DNA of 64,000 nt from Schistosoma mansoni (GCF_000237925.1 NC_031495.1:33022706-33086705), one strand, 5' to 3'; counted from the stretch's first letter, positions 23,300 to 36,075 are shown. The notes: generated by a model from the sequence alone, not told the origin. Numbers and translations: made by a program.

Positions 23300-25045
23300 G
23301 ACCGATTCCTTCAAAATTATAGGTATACCTTGCTAGTGAGTGCCAAAATGCCCGCGATTTCCTGTCGACCGGCTCTAATCACCTAACATATAAATAAAAT
23401 ATAAGTTCCCTCGTCTTTCTAAAGATATATGTCGTTGATGAAGACTAATAAGTATGAAGAATAGGAAGCAATTGTTCTGTGCAATAACTGATTGCAGATG
23501 TTATGTTTAGTATAATTACTTATTGAAGACTTTATTGAAGACTGTATAATACATAATGAGAAACTCAACAATTGTAACGAACAACAGCTAAAGTACTTCC
23601 TTATAAGTCGTGTAAAAATACAAAATTGATTGTTGAGTGGGAAAGAACAAGTTTTAATATTTTCAGATGTCACAAGCATACTCATTGTACAACTTAAGTA
23701 GATCATAGGTGTTACACTATTTTACTAACAACTACTCATTTGACATGATTGAGAACCTAATTATCATATAAATTCAATCTTGTATTATGATCTGGAAAGT
23801 ATGTTCTTTACCTACTAACATGATTATGGGATCTACTAGACAGTACATTACTGTATGATTCGAAGAGCACAGTCGCACCACTGGTTGGATAACGGTAATG
23901 TGTTAACTTTGAGAGAACAGCATATCTAACTATGATACTTGTCCACTGCTCAAGAGGAGGCGAATTTGAAAAGATAGGACCTGTGAAGTAATGTTCTTAA
24001 AGAAGTAGACGAAAGTATCCTACAGGTAAGTAAATCAAAAAACTGATGCCTCTACCTCTCTGTTTCAGAAACATAGGCGGTTAAGTCAGCCATACAGAAA
24101 TTTTGTTCTATGAGATCCCATAACATAACATTAGTACAACTTTGTTGACTACGACATTCGTGATACTTAGAGATACAAGTTGCGGATGTAATACAGTGGG
24201 CATTTCCGTAGCAGACTGTTGCAGGTAACACTAGCGTGATATGTTTATTTGCATATTATTGGATTACTGGGTGATTTAATTAATGAAGCTACTTATATAT
24301 TCTGATTCATTAGTCGACGTTAGTTTGGGATGAAAATTTCCCACAAATTATAAAACAACTTTGAGAATAATTCTTGAAATTCTTATTGGAGGACTGTAAT
24401 TTATGAATTTGATTGAGTCCTACATGAAACGACAACTCATCAATGATCAGACTGTTTCATCAATACAGCTATTTGTCATACGACTTGTAGTCACTGCTTT
24501 CAATCTGTGTGTGATAGTACGTACATAGGGATGAGAAATCCAAAACCAAGATAAGACAACCTCTCAGCGCTTCCAACTAGCATCTGTTGGTTCATTCTGA
24601 CTTTCAGGTTGGGGTCCTAGTGTTCTTCGAACTCTCAGTAACTTGGGGGAATATCAGATATAACTCACTACAGAAGCCATTGACTATGTTGCTGAAGCTT
24701 TTTGTAATCTTGAGATGGATTTTCTCGGCTGAAGAATAATCATTTTTGGCTTCATTTTTAACTAAACTATCTCCTCTTTTAAATACTACTTCTGTTAATC
24801 TCTTTAGTTATTGTAACTACCTTACTCTCGTTTGGTTTTTCATATTATCTTTCAGTTGTGTGGTGGATTGTCCTTTGATGATCTATTGTGCCAGCGTTAA
24901 TTTATTCCCTATTTTCGACAATTACCCCAGATCTCCTAGTTGACATTACTTTCGTTATGAACTGTCTCAGTAAATGAACCATATAAAAGCTAATAGGTCA
25001 ATTGAAATACGAATCTAAATGACAGAGAAGTTTAATACTTTGATT
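23300..25045. other. Gene-free stretch, possibly old repeat remains
   Basis: No exon recognised. The part 24,580-24,960 is less AT-rich with pyrimidine-rich runs and resembles LINE 3' untranslated tails in texture, but I cannot match it to a named element. Confidence 0.35.
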
Positions 25046-25049
25046 AATA

Positions 25050-25275
25050 CAGGATTGTTTCATATAGTTGAGATCATGAATCAATTTAAGCTAAATCACC
25101 ATGGAAAACCCAGAAGCAGTGGATGGCCGTTTCGTCCTATTATGGAACTCCTCAACAGTGCGCATCCACGACCCCGCCTCGCGAGATTCGAACCCAGGAC
25201 CTATCAGTTTCGCGCGCGAGCACTTAACCGATAGATCACTGAGCCGGACGGCATCCAACGGTGTTAATGTCTAAA
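25050..25275 (-). mobile_element. Hammerhead-bearing SINE (second family), full-length, inactive ribozyme
   Basis: On the minus strand: head 'aacaccgttggatgcc', tRNA-like 'gctcagtgatctatcggtta', B box 'GGTTCGAATCTC', hammerhead at 25,114-25,163, and tail 'catgatctcaacta'. The hammerhead's first core base is U instead of C and one stem II pair is lost, so cleavage is not expected. Otherwise the element is complete and similar to the 11.6 kb copy. Confidence 0.82.
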
Positions 25276-25279
25276 TTCA

Positions 25280-25790
25280 ACCAATCCACAAGATTGGCCT
25301 GAAAATTAGGAGTTTGAATATAAAAACCTTGTGAATTTTCTTCACAATTATCCTGTTTCTCTGACATAAAACTGAAATTCATCTAGATAAATCAATCGTA
25401 TATATTTTTAGTAATAATTAAGTTACAAACTTTCAATCTACTTTTTCTCAATTTATTTCAGTCTATTACAAATTATCGATTTTAATTTTACAGCTTAAAA
25501 ATCTCACGTACATGTTTAAAAACAAGGTGTGTATTCTGAATAATCTGTGTATATGTAACGAGCACATAAGTCATTGATTTGCACATTATTATTTGATAGT
25601 TAAATGTATGGATGTATATTTGTAATCTTCTACAAAAAGAGAAACACACACACACGTACATTCAACTATCTTTCTCTTTCTGTCGATTTGTAAATAAAAA
25701 TTACTTTAATATTAATTATCATACATGTTATGAAGAAGGATATTATCCTAAGACATTGAGATTTTTACTGTTAATAATAATTTAATCAAC
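25280..25790. other. AT-rich stretch
   Basis: Only a short (AC)n run near 25,645 and AT-rich DNA. Nothing else seen. Confidence 0.4.
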
Positions 25791-25794
25791 ACCA

Positions 25795-26110
25795 TCTTGA
25801 AACATCGACATCAGTGGCTTGGACATGTTCTACGAATGTCATCGTAGAGAATTCCACGTCGTACAATATTTGCCGACGCTGAGACTGGTTGGAGAGAGTG
25901 GAGGTGGTCAGTGTATGACATGGTGTCGTGGTATGAAAGAAAGCTGTACAGGAATGGCTTCTAATGGTCCTTCATGACTCCCTGGTTGGGGTCCGAGAGA
26001 TGGTGCAACACAGTGGCTTAAGGCCTTATGAGACATGGCTCAGAACAGAAGCCAATGGCGATTCTTCTGTAACTTTATTTTATCTTCTTAATAAAAAAAT
26101 GAACGTAACT
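25795..26110 (+). mobile_element. RTE-like LINE fragment, carboxy end
   Basis: Broken plus-strand frames give 'LKHRHQWLGHVLRMSS', 'IPRRTIFADAETGW' and 'ETWLRTEANGD' stretches. These match the end of RTE-type polyproteins ('HRLRWLGHVLRMP...RRALF...GWKK', '...LETLRDMAQNRSQWRSC'). Only the last ~90 residues are represented. Two or more frameshifts. Confidence 0.72.
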
Positions 26111-26179
26111 TCTTTAACTGGAATTCTTTCTGGTTGTACTTTTGCTAACTGAATTGCCTCTCCCACCATTATTATTTCA

Positions 26180-26570
26180 CTCTGACAAGAACTTACATTC
26201 TCTTTATTACTGTGTAGCGCATACGTATTTGGTGCCTTTGTAACACGATTTGTGTTCAAATCAATACATTACTTAGTGACGATAATTAATTAAGATTGAG
26301 ATGAATATTTCTATAAGCACACTTTTACTTGGTGATTGGTAGGAAAATCAGTACTTATTGAGTTCTATAACCTATTTTCTGAAGTCACATACAGTCATTA
26401 CTAATTAATACTTAATTGCGTTAAATTTGAAAATTATGAGTGATATGTTAATTTTAGTCAAGGGTAATGGTATTGACATTTAATTGACAGTCAAGTTTCG
26501 TATCATGGGAGTAAAAAGTCAAAACTCTAAATGATTTTGTTGTAGACGCGATAACAGACTACCATTTGTC
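26180..26570. other. AT-rich stretch with a repeat A scrap
   Basis: About 26,215-26,245 ('gcgcatacgtatttggtgcct') resembles the 3' end of repeat A. The rest shows nothing. Confidence 0.35.
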
Positions 26571-26574
26571 TAAA

Positions 26575-28265
26575 CTTCCTTACTTACACCTGTTAACCCT
26601 TCCCCAAGGAGAAGCATAGGCCTCCCACCAGCATTCTCCATCCAAAAATGTCCTACGAAATCCTATTGCTATTCATCATTCATTCAAATTCTCGACAGTG
26701 TCTTCTTTGGTCTTTCTCTTCACGACCCCAAGTCAGCGCCTGATTAGTGTTACAGTTTGATGATTGCCCTTATGTATGTCATATCCACCTCCAACGTCTT
26801 TTCCTAATTTCCTCTTCAACTGGAAGCTGGTTTATTCTTTGTCACAGTAGCTTTTTTTTGATGGCATCCAGTCAACAGACATTGAGTATTTTGTGTAGAC
26901 AATTGTTTAGAAATACCTGTTCTTTTTGATGATGGTTGTAGCATTTCTCGAAGTTTCAGCTCCGTACAGTAGAACTAACTGTCTTGACGTTCATATTGAA
27001 GATTATGACTTCGATATTGGCTTGCATACAGTTGTTTTGAGTTATATATGTTCTTCAATTGTAGGAATGTTGTCCTTACTTTGCCAATGCTTGCCTTTAT
27101 ATCTGCATCAGATCCTCCACGTTCATCGATAATTTTGTCCAGATATGTGAAGGCTTCCACACCTTCCAGAGTTTCTCCCTCTAGTATGATTTGGTTGTTT
27201 TCCCCTTGTTGCATTTGAGGATCTTGCTGTTTCACTTGTGTATGTTGAGGTTTACTGCTGTAGAGGCTGCCGCTACACTACTTGTCTACACCTGCATTTG
27301 TTGGCGTGTATGGGATAGAAGGGCTAGGTTATCTGTGAAGTCACAATCGTCTAGTTGCATCTAAGCTGTCCATTGTGTTCCATGCTTCACTCGAAATGTG
27401 GAGGTCTCTTCATATTCCAGTCAAGCACCAGAATAGAAAGGAAGAGAGTTAGCAACATTGTCTGACTCCGGTTCTCACTTGGAATACAACTGTCCTCCAT
27501 ACACAACTTTGCAGTGTAGTCCATCGTATGAATTTCGGATGATGTTGACGATCTTCCCAGCTACTCATTTCATAGTTTCAAACGTGATTCCATAAGGTTC
27601 TCTTATCCACACTGTCAAACGATTTCTCATAGTCAATGAAGTTGATTTATAGTGACGAATTCCATTCAATCGATTGTTCAACGATTATCTGTAGTGTGAC
27701 GATTTAGTCGGCACACCATCAGTCCTACGGAATCTTTCATGCGGTTCAACAACACTCTATTGAAAACGTTTCCTAGTACTGATAGTAATGTGACGCCTCT
27801 GTAGTTCTCACATTTGCTAAGATCTCCTTTCTTTAGTATCTTGATGAGATATTCTTGTTTTCAGTGTGTCGGCACTTGTTCCTCCTCCCAAATCTTCCTG
27901 ATTAGAACGTGGAACATGTTTGCGGTTCTGTGTCTGACTTCAGTGCTTCATGTGATATATCTTCAGGTCCTGCTGCTTTTCCACTCCTGATTTGTTTGAT
28001 GGTGATTACTTCGATCGTTAGTGAAGTGACAGCTATGGAAGGGTCTGTGTGTGCTGCTTCGATGTACGGTGGGTTTAGTGGTGATGGTCTATTCGAGAGT
28101 TCATCAAAGTACTCCACCCACCTGTTCCTTTGTTCTTAAATCTCAGTGATTGGCTTAACTTCCTTGTCCTTGGCTAGTCGCTATAGTTTACAATATTTCC
28201 GTGCAATTTTCTTCCTTATGTCATACAGTTGTGTCGTGTTATCATTTATCTACATATTAAATCCT
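26575..28265 (-). mobile_element. LINE remnant, RT to 3' end (endonuclease-RT family)
   Basis: In minus-strand order there is a linker 'YFDELSNRPSPLNPP' and 'QIRSGKAAGPEDISHEAL' (the pre-RT signature 'SGKAAGPDNI-AEALK'). RT blocks follow in broken frames, then 'LEGVEAFTYLDKIIDERGG', 'ARTAFLQLKN'-like remains, and the 'GAETWRTT'-type end near 26,600. The 5' truncation lies near 28,265. The family is the same as at 22.8-23.2 kb and differs from the SR2-like RTE copies. Several stops and frame changes make it dead. Confidence 0.8.
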
Positions 28266-28269
28266 ACTT

Positions 28270-29360
28270 ATTTGAGTTCTTCTTTAGGATTTACAAGTAT
28301 TTAGAGAGTTAACGCATTACTGTGTACGAACTAAGAATGTTGTTTAATAGCCTCGATCATGTTGAATTTCTATGAATTGTATAATGTTTTACTTAACGAC
28401 ACTGAAATGGGAAACTCAATAGCCCTTATAATGTTTTGAAATGATCAAGATTATTTGACGTAATTATCGTGTTTAAATATCTCCAAGATTTGTGAGAAAC
28501 GGCTGGAAATGGGCGGGGACATTAATAATCTGTATCACAGTTAGACAACTATTTGTGGGAAAATTTTATGACTAAATATCAGAATTACCTACTTTTGGGA
28601 GAAATTAGAAATTGGGTTAATTGTGAGTGTTATTTTAGTTACTTTTTAAATCTTATGATCAGAACACTTCGGAATATGGGCGATTAAGTAAATTTCCTGA
28701 ATGACTAATGAAATTCAGCGTCTGATCGTTCATTACATTAATAATTCTAATGCTGAATATGCAGCAACTTTAGAGACTTGAAGCTTGTGCAACATCGAAC
28801 TTATTCTTCTGGGTTCATGAATGCTTCTGGTTACTATTAAACATGTTATCAAAATGTTACTTGGAAATTCGAAGTTATATTTATTCAGTTACGATAGAAT
28901 CATATCCATTTTATGTCTACTTAAATAAAAAAATACCATATTAATAAAGATTAAGAATTTGTAGCAAATGATCTGTATTGTTTAAATAACGAGTATGATT
29001 AAATAAATGTCCACTCTATATATTAAATTGTCAAGTATTACGAAGTAATAACAATTAATGAACGAAATAAAAACAGCGGTGGATACGGTAAATGTTTATG
29101 ATGTTGATGATGATAATAATAACAATTGTTAGTTTATGATTACGTGAGAATAGTTATGATAATGGGTGAACATCTTGGACACAGAGATCAAAATATAATC
29201 TGATTGAATCTTGAGAATGGTAGATGGGTTACGATCTCCAGTCGATATAGTTATCATTGCATGGAATGACAAAGGAAATACTAAAAAGCATACGAACAAA
29301 CAAATACTGGAATACGTATCAGCAAATAGAACCATTATAATACGAAGTAAAAGGACCAAC
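28270..29360. other. 3' flank of the zinc-finger gene
   Basis: AT-rich, no recognised repeat. Because the minus-strand gene ends at 29,365, the first few hundred bases below it should contain its 3' untranslated region. Confidence 0.35.
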
Positions 29361-29364
29361 CAAT

Positions 29365-31330
29365 TCACAATAAACAATCGATGAGGTGTTCTTCTAGATC
29401 AGCTCGTGATGCAAACATTTGATGACACCCAGGACACCAAGGTTGTTCCTAAAAAAATAAGATAAAAATAAGGCTTCAGAAAAGCAGGTCATCGTCTTAA
29501 GAGAGTAATGACACTTTGAAACACATTGCCCGGGCATCAACTTGTTGCATATAAGGCAACTTTCCATCTATTTAGATAGTTAATAACTGATGTCACCCAA
29601 TGAGATGTATGGCCATAACTTTGTACACAAATCTATATAGTCTGAGAAATTGTATAAACCAGTTGATCGATGATTTCAGGGAAAGTGAAACCAAGAAAAC
29701 TAGCCTACTTTCACATCTAGATGTGAATTTATGGATTAAATATTTACCTTTCAGTAGGTCAAGAATTATATGTATACTTAACGATGGACAACCGTAGTTA
29801 TACTTACTCGCCTAAAGCATGAATCAGATCCCAGTAATCAACAGCTTTTATACTAGTGTTTGTTATTGAAAGGAGTACCAAAGAAGTGTAGTCTTTGAAG
29901 ACTATAATCGAACACTGACAATCACGCTAAACACTATGGCGAACTGTTATGAAAATCGGCCACATGGGATGATGATTTGTCATAGCTAGTTAATTTTCTA
30001 TTAGTATTTTACCATAGCCCCCAAATGCCCTGGTACGGCTGAGAGTGGAGAGAGTCCGCTCTCCCTCTCGAAATGCTCTCACATGGCCACGCGTATATAG
30101 CCTAGCCAGGGAAGTCCTACTCAATGCCTTCTCGTGGCATTACTGTTGTTTACGAAATTGAGAGGACGAAAAGCGAATGTCCGGCGCTTTAACCAGGCCG
30201 GTGGACACAGTGAGTTCATCCAGGGGAGTTGGGAAACTCGATTCCAAATCAATAGTGCACATGGGTTCCAGTATCCTGAGGGAACAAATGGCGTATGAAT
30301 CAATCGTTGGTCACCGGCTACCATGGGACTGCATCTTCTTACGATGCTCCACTGCCTTGTGGATCAGACATTTAGGTCGAAGGCTCCGGTTGTGGCCCCC
30401 TATGAAAACCACCTGCTTCGGTTTGGGCACCCAGGCAGTATCACAGCCCTCACACAAATCAAGTGAGATTTGTGTGGCGCATATGTATCTGGTGCTTCCT
30501 TGTACCAATATTTATGTCTAAATAAAATAAATAATAAATAGCAGTGGAAGTCAAGACGTTTTCAATGTCTGACTTTTTAAGAATCGATTTCACACCTTCA
30601 CATTTACGTGTTGAATTAGTGAACACAGACAGAACGGTCCAGTTTGGTGTAACAGCTGATGAGTTTTTTACTCCTACTAAGACAATGGAAAAACGTTCCT
30701 TCTCCTCTAAAAAATGTCGCTTCCAGATTGGTCCGTGCCAATGTTTAGTATAAACGAAGTAAAGTAATCAAGGATAAATGGCGAAAAATGGACACATTTA
30801 ACACTTTCAGAAAACATGCAATATAATAAGAATAAAAATAAATTGAATGACATTTGATAATATACAGTTGAAAAAATGGGAGAGTCTCACACTAAAGACA
30901 AATGCCAAAATGCTATTTCTAGTAATAATCTGTGTTTAGTTAATAAAAGCATGATATGAAAGCTGTACTGGAGTAACAACCTATTATAAATAAGCATCAA
31001 ACGGAACTTACCTCATCAACCGAAAAACTTGGAACAGATGGCCTTTCGACAGGTTTTTTGAACGACTCCTCACAAGGATTGAGACCCAGTTCGGTTAACC
31101 ACGACCCATAATTGGAACGATTGACTTGATTCTCCGCCAATTGCTGTATTTGGCGGCGAACAAAGCCACCAACATAGGATAAAAATGAGGGCATCAATGT
31201 TTTAGATTCAGAAGGGATTCTGCCATTTCCATATAACTAACAAGTAAAAATTTAGTGTACCAAGGTTTCAGTACACACATTTACGGGGATGGTCTAGATA
31301 ATTGTTGGTTAAACAACCCTGGTACATATA

Positions 31331-31376
<46 letters not shown>

Positions 31377-34298
31377 ATGAGATGAAGAGACTTCAAAAGT
31401 GATGAACTGTGCTGATTTATTTTCTAAGAAGTTAAAAGTACCAAACAAAGCAGTTTTGATAGCTATAATGAAATTTGAGTTCTCATGTAACTCTAATTTG
31501 GCAGCTTGTGACATTTAGTCACATTAGGAGGATAACTTGACCATAATACACTAGCAACATTACCAAAATACGATATAGTCTTTTGACAGACGTACAGCTG
31601 ACAGAGTTTATCATAAAGTATGCCCTTCGGTTTCTTGGATAAAACAGAATGCATGATACAATGTAACATACTGTTATTCAATGTAACTATAGAAGGTGAC
31701 TAGTGTAGCTCTAATGACGCCTTCATAAACCCGAAAGTACGAGCCATAACAGATAGTTCTGCTGGTGCAGGAAGCGACTGCTTAGGGGGGGGAAGAAAGT
31801 TAATATCAGAGGAGGGGAGGTTTCTAAGAAGTTAAGGCGTTTACACGTTTCCTAGTTGATAGCCGTTTTTATAAAAAATTATCTGCAAATTAATTTTCTC
31901 CGAACCATTGGATTGATTAAGAGATGCCAAGCTGCGGTAAATGTCATTCCTGAATCTTCACAGATATAACTCATGTTTTATGGAACTTCTATAAAATACC
32001 TGCACATTCTAACGCTAGGCAACTGTTAAACAAGAAATATTGAGGAAACATTTACCTCTGAACTGTTGTCAGGAGCAGATGGAGTTGAATTAAATTCGTT
32101 GATGTTGGTGATTTCTGCTACTTCTTCCCCAGCTGTCAATGGAGGGGGTACATGTTTACTTGAGACACCATTAAAGGAAAGATTTGACCAAAGATTTAAA
32201 ATACTTGGTGCACTTGGAATATTATGTGTTGCAGAAGTTTCGGGTTGAGTAGGTGCTGTTTTAGCTACTGGAGCCAAGAGATTATCAACTGGCACTGACG
32301 CCACTGAAGTTGTTGAAGTATCTTGATTCCTTTCACTTAAGATACGTGAGACCTCTTCACGAACAAGTTCCTTCAAATCAATATTTCTCATTAGTGAAGC
32401 CTTCGATGAAAAATTAGACAGAGATATTTAGAAACTAGTAAGCTTATTAGTTAAAAAAGGTAATGTGTCAGTTTATAAGTAACATCATATAATTGCAAGA
32501 TAGGTTTGGAAGATTGAAAGATAAACAAGTTATTTTTGTAGTATAATCATTTTGTCCCATTGTACAAAAAGGGTCCAACGTAGAAATAAACTAATTCAAT
32601 ACCTATTTTCGAAATAACCAACGGCAAAGAGCAACTGTTTCAACTAATTCTTTAATGTGCCAAAGGTCTGGAAAATAATCAGAAGTGTTAGCTATTTAGG
32701 TCGGTACTGATAGTTTTTAAGACACAGCACTGAAATCCAACAAATAACAAGGCGGTAATTTTAATAGTCTTGGAGTACGAATCCAATTAATTTTGGATAC
32801 TACTACATTCAAGTGAAAATCTTATTATCGATTAAGCCAATAATGCAAACCAAATATTTAACAAGTTAAAGAATGTTAACATTTCTATTTGTGTGTATGG
32901 GTGATTATGACTTTAAGAGCAGTGTAGATATGTGCAAACAATTGGTGTGGAGCAGTGTATTATTATTGTTCAAATGAAATGGAACGATTAGATGGGGAAT
33001 TCTGAAGTTAGGTGTGAAGTTCGTAATGTAGACAGTGTATTAGCCGATGAAGCTGTGAGCTTGAAACATGCGTGCTACGGATTGATAAGTCGGGATAATT
33101 AAGTAAGTTCAAACTTTTCCTTGAACTCAGTGAAACATTTTATGACATCAGTTCTCGTTTTCAATGGGACATTTATTCTCAATGTAATATTATTTTAGGT
33201 CAATATATCTGTATTAAGTGTACATTTTTGCTCAGTATGACAAGTGTGAACTTTGCTTTTGTTTTACTGTAAACTTATGTATCTTTACATTTATATGATA
33301 TTAATTAATCAAATGTACGTAAAATCAGTATATAGATGACTGTATTTGTTTTAATCTATTCGTGTTTTTTTGGAGTAGATCGATCTTGATTGCATTAGTC
33401 TTTCGTGTTCTTACTTCGCATTGTGGCAATAGTGGTGTCTCCCGTTTCAAAGCATAAGCAAAATGACCGCGAATATAAAATGAATCAATGTAATGCAATC
33501 ACTAAGTAGATATTTATGCGCTAAGGTGAAACACACTTTTAGTAAGAGTAAACGATACCTACTATTTAACTGAATGAAGGTTTGATCCTGGAAGCTATTG
33601 GTTGAAGACAAAGTGCTCAGCGATCAACTAAGCTACTGCTCATGGAGAGTTTGAGGCTACCGTCTACATCAATATCGATAAAGTAGGTCTGAGATAGAAA
33701 TAAAAACTAAATGCAACCAGTTCAGAACAATATGAATTCATGAAGTAGACTGTTGGTCCGAGTTTTGTAGTAGTACAAAGTCCTAAATGATATCCTTTGA
33801 GAAGCAAAATTGTATACTTGGAGATCCTAGTCACAATAGGGGTTAGAAGTTGATAATCATTAAAAAAAATCAAATGTACCTATTAAACCATAAAACAATT
33901 TATTCAGCAAAGGAATCTTTTTTAACGAGTTCATTTTCAAGGATGTACAATCGTACATATTTGTGGTAAACTGCAGGTCAACGAATAATAATATCTTAAA
34001 GAGAGAAAGAACGAAGATTGGTGCAGAATAACATAAATTCATTTTATTTAGTTAGGTTTTCATCAGTCGCTTACAACCTATAATATTTTTTAAAATCAAC
34101 GTTATTACAGATATCTACATACTTATACATACGAGGGTGATTAAAGATGAATATGTGTATCATGATGTAGCGAAGATTTTAATGGAGTTAATACGGTCAA
34201 AAAAATTGTTTCGCATAAATAAAGTTTGGGAGGGAAAGTCCCAGAACATTGAAATAGTGATTAGAACACATGGAGTTAACAAACACTACATGATTGTG

Positions 34299-34344
<46 letters not shown>

Positions 34345-34813
34345 TACCCGGTCAGCCGCCTCTTTCACAAAGTTAGTATAGGCTGGAGTTTCGTCGTTTG
34401 GAGCATTAGAAGAAGCCTGAATTTAGAGAGAAACGAGTCTGAGTGATAAAAGTTAGGACCTCATCAAACTAACAATGATAAAAGATGAGATTGAGAGTAA
34501 AACGTGTTATTGCGAATAATAGTAATATAATTCAAGTTCAACATATTTGTAGTGATACTGTGTACAACAATGCACGAGGTAGCTGACGCACCTTTTACAA
34601 CCAAAAGTGTACAATATTTCTAGGGTTTTGAAGAACTTACCATAGATGGTAACGGGATCTCATCTGGTAAACAAGTACCAAACTTTAATGTGTGACTATC
34701 CACCTGAATACCATTAGAGTTCACATTGTTCACACAGTGTTTATCAGGGGAATTTTGGAGGTTGTTCGCCAAGGAAACTTGAGTGTATGTTTCCGAAGTG
34801 CTTTTATCGGTTT
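29365..34813 (-). CDS. Zinc-finger (UBZ/NOA-like) protein, 3' five exons
   Basis: Five minus-strand exons join in phase: 34,813-34,641, 34,416-34,348, 32,400-32,056, 31,236-31,012 and 29,448-29,365 (stop TGA). Junctions have GT donors and AG acceptors, and all four internal joins are phase 0. About 297 residues are visible. The 5' exons (the first visible exon begins with two bases of a split codon) were not found. The middle exon is Ser/Thr/Pro-rich and low in structure, preceded by a helical 'LKELVREEVSRIL'. The last exon is a zinc finger, 'WCPGCHQMF...EEHLIDC', with spacing C-x2-C-x12-H-x3-C, the same as in NEMO and optineurin ubiquitin-binding fingers. That suggests a ubiquitin-binding adaptor, but RAD18-type UBZ fingers are similar, so family membership is open. 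A repeat A copy and a TA microsatellite lie in its introns. Confidence 0.68.
29450..30020. other. Intron sequence of the zinc-finger gene
   Basis: Unrecognised sequence between the last exon and repeat A copy 3. The frame at 29600-29797 shows nothing familiar. Confidence 0.35.
30025..30541 (+). repeat. Interspersed repeat A, copy 3 (near-complete)
   Basis: Sense orientation is plus: head 'gctctcacatggccacgcgt', middle, a 10-bp perfect hairpin (CACACAAATC / GATTTGTGTG) near 30,450, and tail 'taaataaaataaataataaa'. It is nearly identical to the inverted copy at 39,735-40,242 (114-codon frames differ by one residue), so both moved or were duplicated recently. It lies in an intron of the zinc-finger gene, antisense to it. 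The frames are not thought to be translated. Confidence 0.8.
31332..31373. repeat. (TA)n microsatellite
   Basis: About 21 uninterrupted TA units in an intron of the zinc-finger gene. Confidence 0.97.
34301..34342. repeat. (AT)n microsatellite next to a splice donor
   Basis: About 21 AT units. In the minus-strand gene the intron starts at 34,347 with 'gtatgat' and runs straight into this tract, so the repeat occupies intron positions from about 6 onward. Confidence 0.95.
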
Positions 34814-34934
34814 CTGAAAGTTAACGGAAAAAAGTTACATAGCTAAATCCAGTCGACAAAGTTCAAGCACAAAATGCACTAAAAATTCCACAAACTGGAT
34901 ATATTTGACACTTATCATGTTTACATTATCCATT

Positions 34935-35460
34935 TCTATACCATAGCTGCTATGTTGATGTGGCTGGGACACGTGTTACGTATGCCCAACCACTGACTGC
35001 CCCGACGTGCAATGTTTCATGGTGTAGGAGTAGGTTGGAAGAAAGCTAGGGGCGGCCAGACCAAAACATGGCACAAATCTATGAAGTCACTGACAATTGG
35101 ACTGAGCCATGTTGGTAGGTGTAGACTATCTGGTTGGGATTTGCGAGATGATAGCAATCGATGGTTAGAGACCTTGAATGACATGGCTCAAAATCGTTTG
35201 CAATGGCGAAGTTACATCCACTCTTTGTGTTCTACCAAATTCTAATCTGAATTCCTCATGTCCCTATCCTTTTTCTCTTTTCAAATTTATTTCACTGTAT
35301 TATACTCCTTCAATAACATCTTCAAACCCTAATCTTTCGGATTACTGCTTATACTCTTACTACGTCTACCACTATGGGATTTGAATCGACAACTGTACCT
35401 CTGTTCTAATGTGGTATGGCAACTGGAACTGATATACGTACGTAAGAAGTTCTACGTTGT
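34935..35460 (+). mobile_element. RTE-like (SR2-type) LINE, 3' end
   Basis: A 77-codon frame (35,012-35,245) reads 'GVGWKKARGGQTKTWHKSM' and 'LSHVGRCRLSGWDLRDDS', then 'LETLNDMAQNRLQW'. This is the conserved carboxy end of schistosome RTE elements. Upstream 'WLGHVLRMP' is also present (34,960-34,990). A 3' tail with 'ctgactgatgttgatg' follows. It is 5'-truncated, and the best-preserved of the RTE tails here. It lies upstream of the first visible exon of the zinc-finger gene, opposite strand. Confidence 0.85.
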
Positions 35461-35464
35461 GACT

Positions 35465-35940
35465 GACTGATGTTGATGTGGTGGTTGGGACTGACTAACG
35501 CGATGATTAAATCGATTTATAGTAGCCGGAGAAATTGTCCATTCAGGTCCTATGTCCTGCTATGGCAGATAGGACGGTTAGAGAATGGTAAGACTATAAG
35601 CAGCAACTCAAGTTCCGATGTCGAAGTCCTACAGCTGACTGCATAGGGGTGTGACACCAGTAAGATGCTCCCCCCAGATAGCTAGCTTCTGCAGTGATGT
35701 TACTTTCTTGCGATGGAAGGAAGAGGCTAGGAAAGGTTGACCCTAAAAATGTAATACCGTATCCTACTACACGTATTTTTGTCTCCGGAAGCAAAGCTAT
35801 ATAAAGTACAGAGATAACGGAGTAGGAACTCATCAAAAAATGCTGTGTGATCGACTTGGAACAGTTGGTTTATACCTCTAACAACATCCCAGATCTTGTT
35901 TCTGATCAAATTCTTTTGTCACTTTGCAATATTTCTCCTG
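35465..35940. other. Unassigned stretch
   Basis: Mixed-composition DNA, frames overlapping on both strands, no family recognised. May include 5' exons of the zinc-finger gene that I could not identify. Confidence 0.3.
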
Positions 35941-35944
35941 CTTA

Positions 35945-36075
35945 CATGATCCTGCTTGGGAGCCCTGAAAGTATATTCCAGCCCTCACACAAATCGAATG
36001 ATGAAGTTTGGCACATGTGTATTTGGCGACTCCTTGTACCAATGTTTATGTGTTTAAATAAAATAAATGAATGTT
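35945..36075 (+). repeat. Interspersed repeat A, copy 4 (3' end only)
   Basis: Matches the last ~120 bases of repeat A: 'agccctcacacaaatcgaa', then 'ctccttgtaccaatgtttat' and the AT-rich tail. The conserved hairpin is broken by changes. 5'-truncated like a retroposed sequence. Confidence 0.75.

Noticed and set aside
30177-30521. 114-codon frame, repeated at 39,745-40,089
   Set aside because: It recurs only because repeat A recurs. Other frames through the same repeat are equally open in these young copies and the diverged copies do not keep it.
30544-30753. 69-codon plus-strand frame next to repeat A
   Set aside because: Lies in an intron of the minus-strand zinc-finger gene, whose exons on both sides already join in phase. 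No recognised domain.
31332-31373. Possible CRISPR or structured tandem array
   Set aside because: A plain TA microsatellite; no spacer-repeat structure occurs anywhere in the window, which is animal DNA.
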